Part shown: positions 59,086 to 61,612 of the stretch, in pieces | How positions within the stretch are numbered: position 1 is the stretch's first letter | Layout: each line of letters opens with the position of its first letter | Assembly: GCA_016192705.1 (NCBI GenBank) | Contig: JACPTQ010000040.1 | Location: 54,936 to 116,547 of the forward strand | Source: Deltaproteobacteria bacterium | Lineage (GTDB): Bacteria; Myxococcota; JACPTQ01 | Direction of reading: 5' to 3' | DNA: 61,612 bases | Position numbers and translations under genes: made by a program | Notes under the pieces: model-generated | The model's database searches: none | What the model was told of the DNA's origin: nothing | Seen by the model: only the letters and a program-made list of their open reading frames with translations

Positions 59086-59439
59086 ATGTCTCATCGGTTC
59101 ATCGCCTTCGACGTTGCGCTGGAGTTCGCCAATCGCATTCGTCCAGTGCTTGATTCGCTTCGTCGCAAAAACCGCGCACTCGAAGATCAGCTTCGGCGCG
59201 CGGTTGCTTCGGTGGTTTTGAATATCTCAGAGGGCGACGGCAAATCGTCACTTCGCGATCAAGCCCGCTTCTTCGAAATCGCGCGTGGGTCATGTCGCGA
59301 GGCACGAGCCGCGCTTCGACTCGCAGCGCTGTGGGGCTACGCCGACGACGCGACAGTCGCCGCACTCGACGCGCTCGGCGATCGAGTATGCGCGCTGCTG
59401 TCGCGCCTTATCGCACGAGCTTCGTCAGCATCGCGATAA
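59086..59439 (+). CDS. Four-helix-bundle protein (S23/Avd-like)
   Basis: The ATG follows GAAAGGAG; 117 residues. The sequence has the four-helix-bundle pattern of 23S rRNA intervening-sequence (S23) proteins and of the Avd fold: FDVALEFANRIRPVL, LEDQLRRAVASVVLNISEGDGKSS, then RDQARFFEIARGSCREARAALRLA and a final helix LLSRLIARA. No reverse transcriptase or variable-protein gene is near, so a diversity-generating element is not indicated. It converges on and overlaps a paralogue by 32 bases. Confidence 0.87.
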   Translation: MSHRFIAFDVALEFANRIRPVLDSLRRKNRALEDQLRRAVASVVLNISEGDGKSSLRDQARFFEIARGSCREARAALRLAALWGYADDATVAALDALGDRVCALLSRLIARASSASR

Positions 59440-59758
59440 CCCGGGACAACAAGTGACCGATCTCTTTCGGTGCATCGTCGATCAAGTCCAGCAGCGCCGC
59501 ACTCTCGCACGCTTCGCCGCGCGCGATGGCGTAACACCGACGTTTGTCGGCCTTTGCGACTCGCCCCGCGCCTTCCGCGGTATTCGTAAGGACTGAGAGC
59601 GACGCCCGACGAAACTGATCACGAAGCACTTGATTCGCGATCGGAAGTCGCTGAGCGATCCGGGCGAAGTCGCGGGCGACACGGAAGCAGTCGAGGCGTT
59701 CGAGGGACGAGGACGCGGAAACGGTAGCGGTAGGGGTTGCGATAACGGGAAGCGGCAT
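59408..59758 (-). CDS. Four-helix-bundle protein (S23/Avd-like), convergent paralogue
   Basis: The ATG at 59758 follows AAGGAG; 116 residues. The motif order matches the plus-strand neighbour: LDCFRVARDFARIAQRL, LRDQFRRASLSVLTNTAEGAGRV, CYAIARGEACESAALLDLI and the final helix HLLSRVIAMLTKLV. The two genes face each other and share their last 32 bases in antisense. Both leaders contain the same CTTCGAAAGGAG sequence. Confidence 0.87.
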   Translation of the reverse strand: MPLPVIATPTATVSASSSLERLDCFRVARDFARIAQRLPIANQVLRDQFRRASLSVLTNTAEGAGRVAKADKRRCYAIARGEACESAALLDLIDDAPKEIGHLLSRVIAMLTKLVR

Positions 59759-59789
59759 CGGGTTCTCCTTTCGAAGTGGTGAGCCGAAT

Positions 59790-59834
59790 CTTTCGGCCCT
59801 TAACCGAAGCGAGGAGCGCGAAGGGGGCCGAAAG
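59790..59834. repeat. Inverted repeat in the leader of the minus-strand helix-bundle gene
   Basis: CTTTCGGCCC (59790-59799) and GGGCCGAAAG (59825-59834) are a perfect 10-bp inverted repeat with 25 bases between. It lies after the stop of the SH3-domain gene on the minus strand and may end its transcript. Confidence 0.5.
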
Positions 59835-59867
59835 TGAGGCGAACCGAAGAAAGAAGAACCCGCGACC

Positions 59868-59919
59868 GCTACCGCTCCCGCAACCGCTCCCCCTCCCGCC
59901 CCCGCTCCCGCCACCGCAC
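59868..59919. repeat. Short degenerate CCGCTC array
   Basis: Units such as CCGCTA, CCGCTC, CCGCAA and CCGCCA repeat the motif of the array at 58876-58995 in a less regular form. The two arrays flank the convergent four-helix-bundle pair in the same orientation. Confidence 0.6.
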
Positions 59920-59963
59920 GACGAACGCGACGACGGGAACCAGCGAGAGCGTGGTGCCGAAAT

Positions 59964-61612
59964 CTAACGCGCTGGGCAACTCCCGAGCGCGACGTGCTGT
60001 GCCGCGATGTAGCCGACTTTCCCTTGCCACTCGATCTTCGTCCACGTGAGACCGCCGCCCGTGACGCTCTTCTCAAGCACCTTGAACTCTTTGCACGGAC
60101 GTTTGAAAAGCATCACGTGGATTCCAGCCGTCTTTGAAGGTTCTTTGCGCATGTAGATCCCATCGCCCGTAAGGTAACCGATCTCGCCGGCGGTCTCAGT
60201 CGCACCACCGCTCTCGGTCCCACCCGACTCGGTTCCGCTCGGCGTTCCGGGCGGCTCCTCAGTCGTTTTGGTTCCCGCTCCCGTTTGACCGCCACCGCTC
60301 GGCCGAATCGTCAGTGGCCTCGGCGCCGTGCAACTCTGGGCCGCGCGCGACATCTGGTTCTGGCAAAGGTGAACAACCGGCTTCTTGCAACTCGGCTGGC
60401 CCCTTCCCTTTTCGCATCGCGCGGCGGGCCACGCCCAATTCATAAACGTCCGCCCCTTCTTAATCGCGCACTTTTCAACGTCCGCGCCAAACGCTTTCCG
60501 CACAACCTTCGTCATGTCGTCGAGGTCACGATACCGCGCGCCGCGCTCGCGCTCCTTCACGAGCCGCGTACAGACGCTCTTTCCCCAACCGGTCGCCGTG
60601 CACTCGAGCGCCGCCATCACGTTTGGATTCATCTTCCCGAGGCATGCGCCAGGCGGCCCCGGTCGGATAATCGGTCGAACCGGCGTTACAACGGGCGGTA
60701 TTGGCTGAACTGGCTGAACTGGTTCAACCGGCTCGACGGGGTCCACCGGCTCGACAACGGGTGGCTCCGCGGGCTTAACCGCAGAAGTCTTCGCGCACTT
60801 TGAGATGACGTCGATAATTCCGCCGCGGCAACTCCCCGACAGCGACACCGGGCGCCCCGCAAGCCAGCTCTTTACGTTTTCGACCTGCAGCGTTCCCGAA
60901 CAGTACGACAAGCACGTCGCCGTCGCGGTCGCTTTGCCGCCCACCTTGATGCCCTGGCCCTCCTTTGCGGCCTTGAGCCCAACGCTCGCTTGCGCCCCCA
61001 TCGTGACGTCGATCGACCAACTCCCCGCGCCCGTCCAACCGCCAGCGGCAAAGAACTTTGATGGACTTAGCGACTTGATGACCGACTTCAGCCCGCCCGT
61101 CGAAACACCGCTCTCAACGCTCCCCTTGAACGCAACGGTTCCAACCGCGGCGAGCCCACCAGAAATCCCAGCCCCGCCTTCGGTCGTCCCCTTGACCCCA
61201 GCCCCAACCTCGACCGCCCCTGACCCGCTCACTTCGACGCCCAACTTGTACGGCCGATCGGCGTTGAGGCACTTCTTTAGCCCCGACGTCGCCATTTTCA
61301 AGTTACCCCAATTCTCAGACGCGTCGATCCCGCAGTCGACCGTAATCTTTCCGGCGGCACCACCCCCAACAGCGACGCGCCCCTTGAGCGACAGCAGCTT
61401 CTGGATGGTGACGCCGAGCTCTCCCGAAAGCTCGCCTTTGAGCGCAACCGAAAACGTGATCTTTCCATCTTTGCCGATAACGAAACCGCCACATCCACCA
61501 ATCGCCGTGCTCCCGCCGACCGACAGAACATCCTTAATGAGGTCGCCTTCGCCGGTCAGGTCGCCGCCCAAGCAAAGCTCCGAGCTCGACTCCGTTAGAA
61601 TCCCGCGCGCAA
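59964..61612 (-). CDS. SH3-domain protein, 5' part outside window
   Basis: The frame is open to the window edge, so the start is missing; 549 codons are present. The visible N-terminal half is a Gly/Ser/Val-rich region with alternating pattern (GAVEVGAGVKGTTEGGAG, GGLAAVGTVAFKGSVESG), which suggests a repetitive beta-structured surface domain. A Pro/Val/Glu linker (EPVDPVEPVEPVQPVQ) and a Cys-rich segment follow. The last ~75 residues resemble a bacterial SH3 domain (GDGIYMRKEPSKTAG, WTKIEWQGKVGYIAAQHV), often found in cell-wall-binding proteins. Function unknown. Confidence 0.75.
   Translation of the reverse strand, partial: ARGILTESSSELCLGGDLTGEGDLIKDVLSVGGSTAIGGCGGFVIGKDGKITFSVALKGELSGELGVTIQKLLSLKGRVAVGGGAAGKITVDCGIDASENWGNLKMATSGLKKCLNADRPYKLGVEVSGSGAVEVGAGVKGTTEGGAGISGGLAAVGTVAFKGSVESGVSTGGLKSVIKSLSPSKFFAAGGWTGAGSWSIDVTMGAQASVGLKAAKEGQGIKVGGKATATATCLSYCSGTLQVENVKSWLAGRPVSLSGSCRGGIIDVISKCAKTSAVKPAEPPVVEPVDPVEPVEPVQPVQPIPPVVTPVRPIIRPGPPGACLGKMNPNVMAALECTATGWGKSVCTRLVKERERGARYRDLDDMTKVVRKAFGADVEKCAIKKGRTFMNWAWPAARCEKGRGQPSCKKPVVHLCQNQMSRAAQSCTAPRPLTIRPSGGGQTGAGTKTTEEPPGTPSGTESGGTESGGATETAGEIGYLTGDGIYMRKEPSKTAGIHVMLFKRPCKEFKVLEKSVTGGGLTWTKIEWQGKVGYIAAQHVALGSCPAR

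Noticed and set aside
59086-59758. Diversity-generating retroelement suggested by the Avd-like fold
   Set aside because: No reverse transcriptase, template repeat or variable-repeat gene was found nearby.

Overview
The window comes from a GC-rich bacterium. The str/S10/rpoBC gene order, the many lipoproteins with Ala/Asp/Gly (DAG) linkers and the tandem PP2C phosphatases suggest a Myxococcota-like or other former deltaproteobacterial lineage. This assignment is an inference from gene content only.

Positions 1-22,934 hold the translation and transcription superregion, all read from the minus strand. In transcription order it contains tRNA-Tyr, tRNA-Gly, tRNA-Thr, rpmG, tRNA-Trp, secE, nusG, rplK, rplA, rplJ, rplL, rpoB, rpoC, rpsL, rpsG, fusA, tuf, rpsJ, rplD, rplW, rplB, rpsS, rplV, rpsC, rplP, rpmC, rpsQ, rplN, rplX and a truncated rplE. 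A consensus promoter sits between rpoC and rpsL, and an attenuator-like hairpin between rplL and rpoB. Two features stand out: rplC (L3) is missing between rpsJ and rplD, and EF-Tu has an altered switch I motif plus a four-cysteine insertion. The tRNA block is packed with a family of about 80-bp double-hairpin repeats whose central stem changes in a compensatory way; one more copy lies between convergent genes at 41.8 kb.

Positions 23,000-44,000 are accessory and envelope genes. They include two alpha/beta hydrolases, small lipoproteins, an FGE-like protein with a probable frameshifted C-terminus, a neutral-ceramidase-like protein, a lipoprotein with a possible caspase-like His/Cys pair, an overlapping moaA/cytochrome c/[4Fe-4S] operon, divergent DsbA-type lipoproteins, dnaJ, two GT4 glycosyltransferases, two tandem PP2C phosphatases and a large lipoprotein hydrolase. 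Positions 44,100-46,230 are groES-groEL with a consensus promoter and a CIRCE operator (HrcA control).

Positions 46,300-61,612 hold a secreted protein, an HTH protein with a repeat-encoded linker, an ATP-grasp-like protein, a radical SAM protein and a cluster of large surface lipoproteins (50.3-58.0 kb). Three of these share an N-terminal module with a DxDxDG-type loop that I do not recognise; two carry it ahead of repetitive propeller-like regions. After them come a small unknown protein, hexanucleotide arrays, two convergent four-helix-bundle (S23/Avd-like) genes and a truncated SH3-domain protein. I find no CRISPR array, insertion sequence or prophage.
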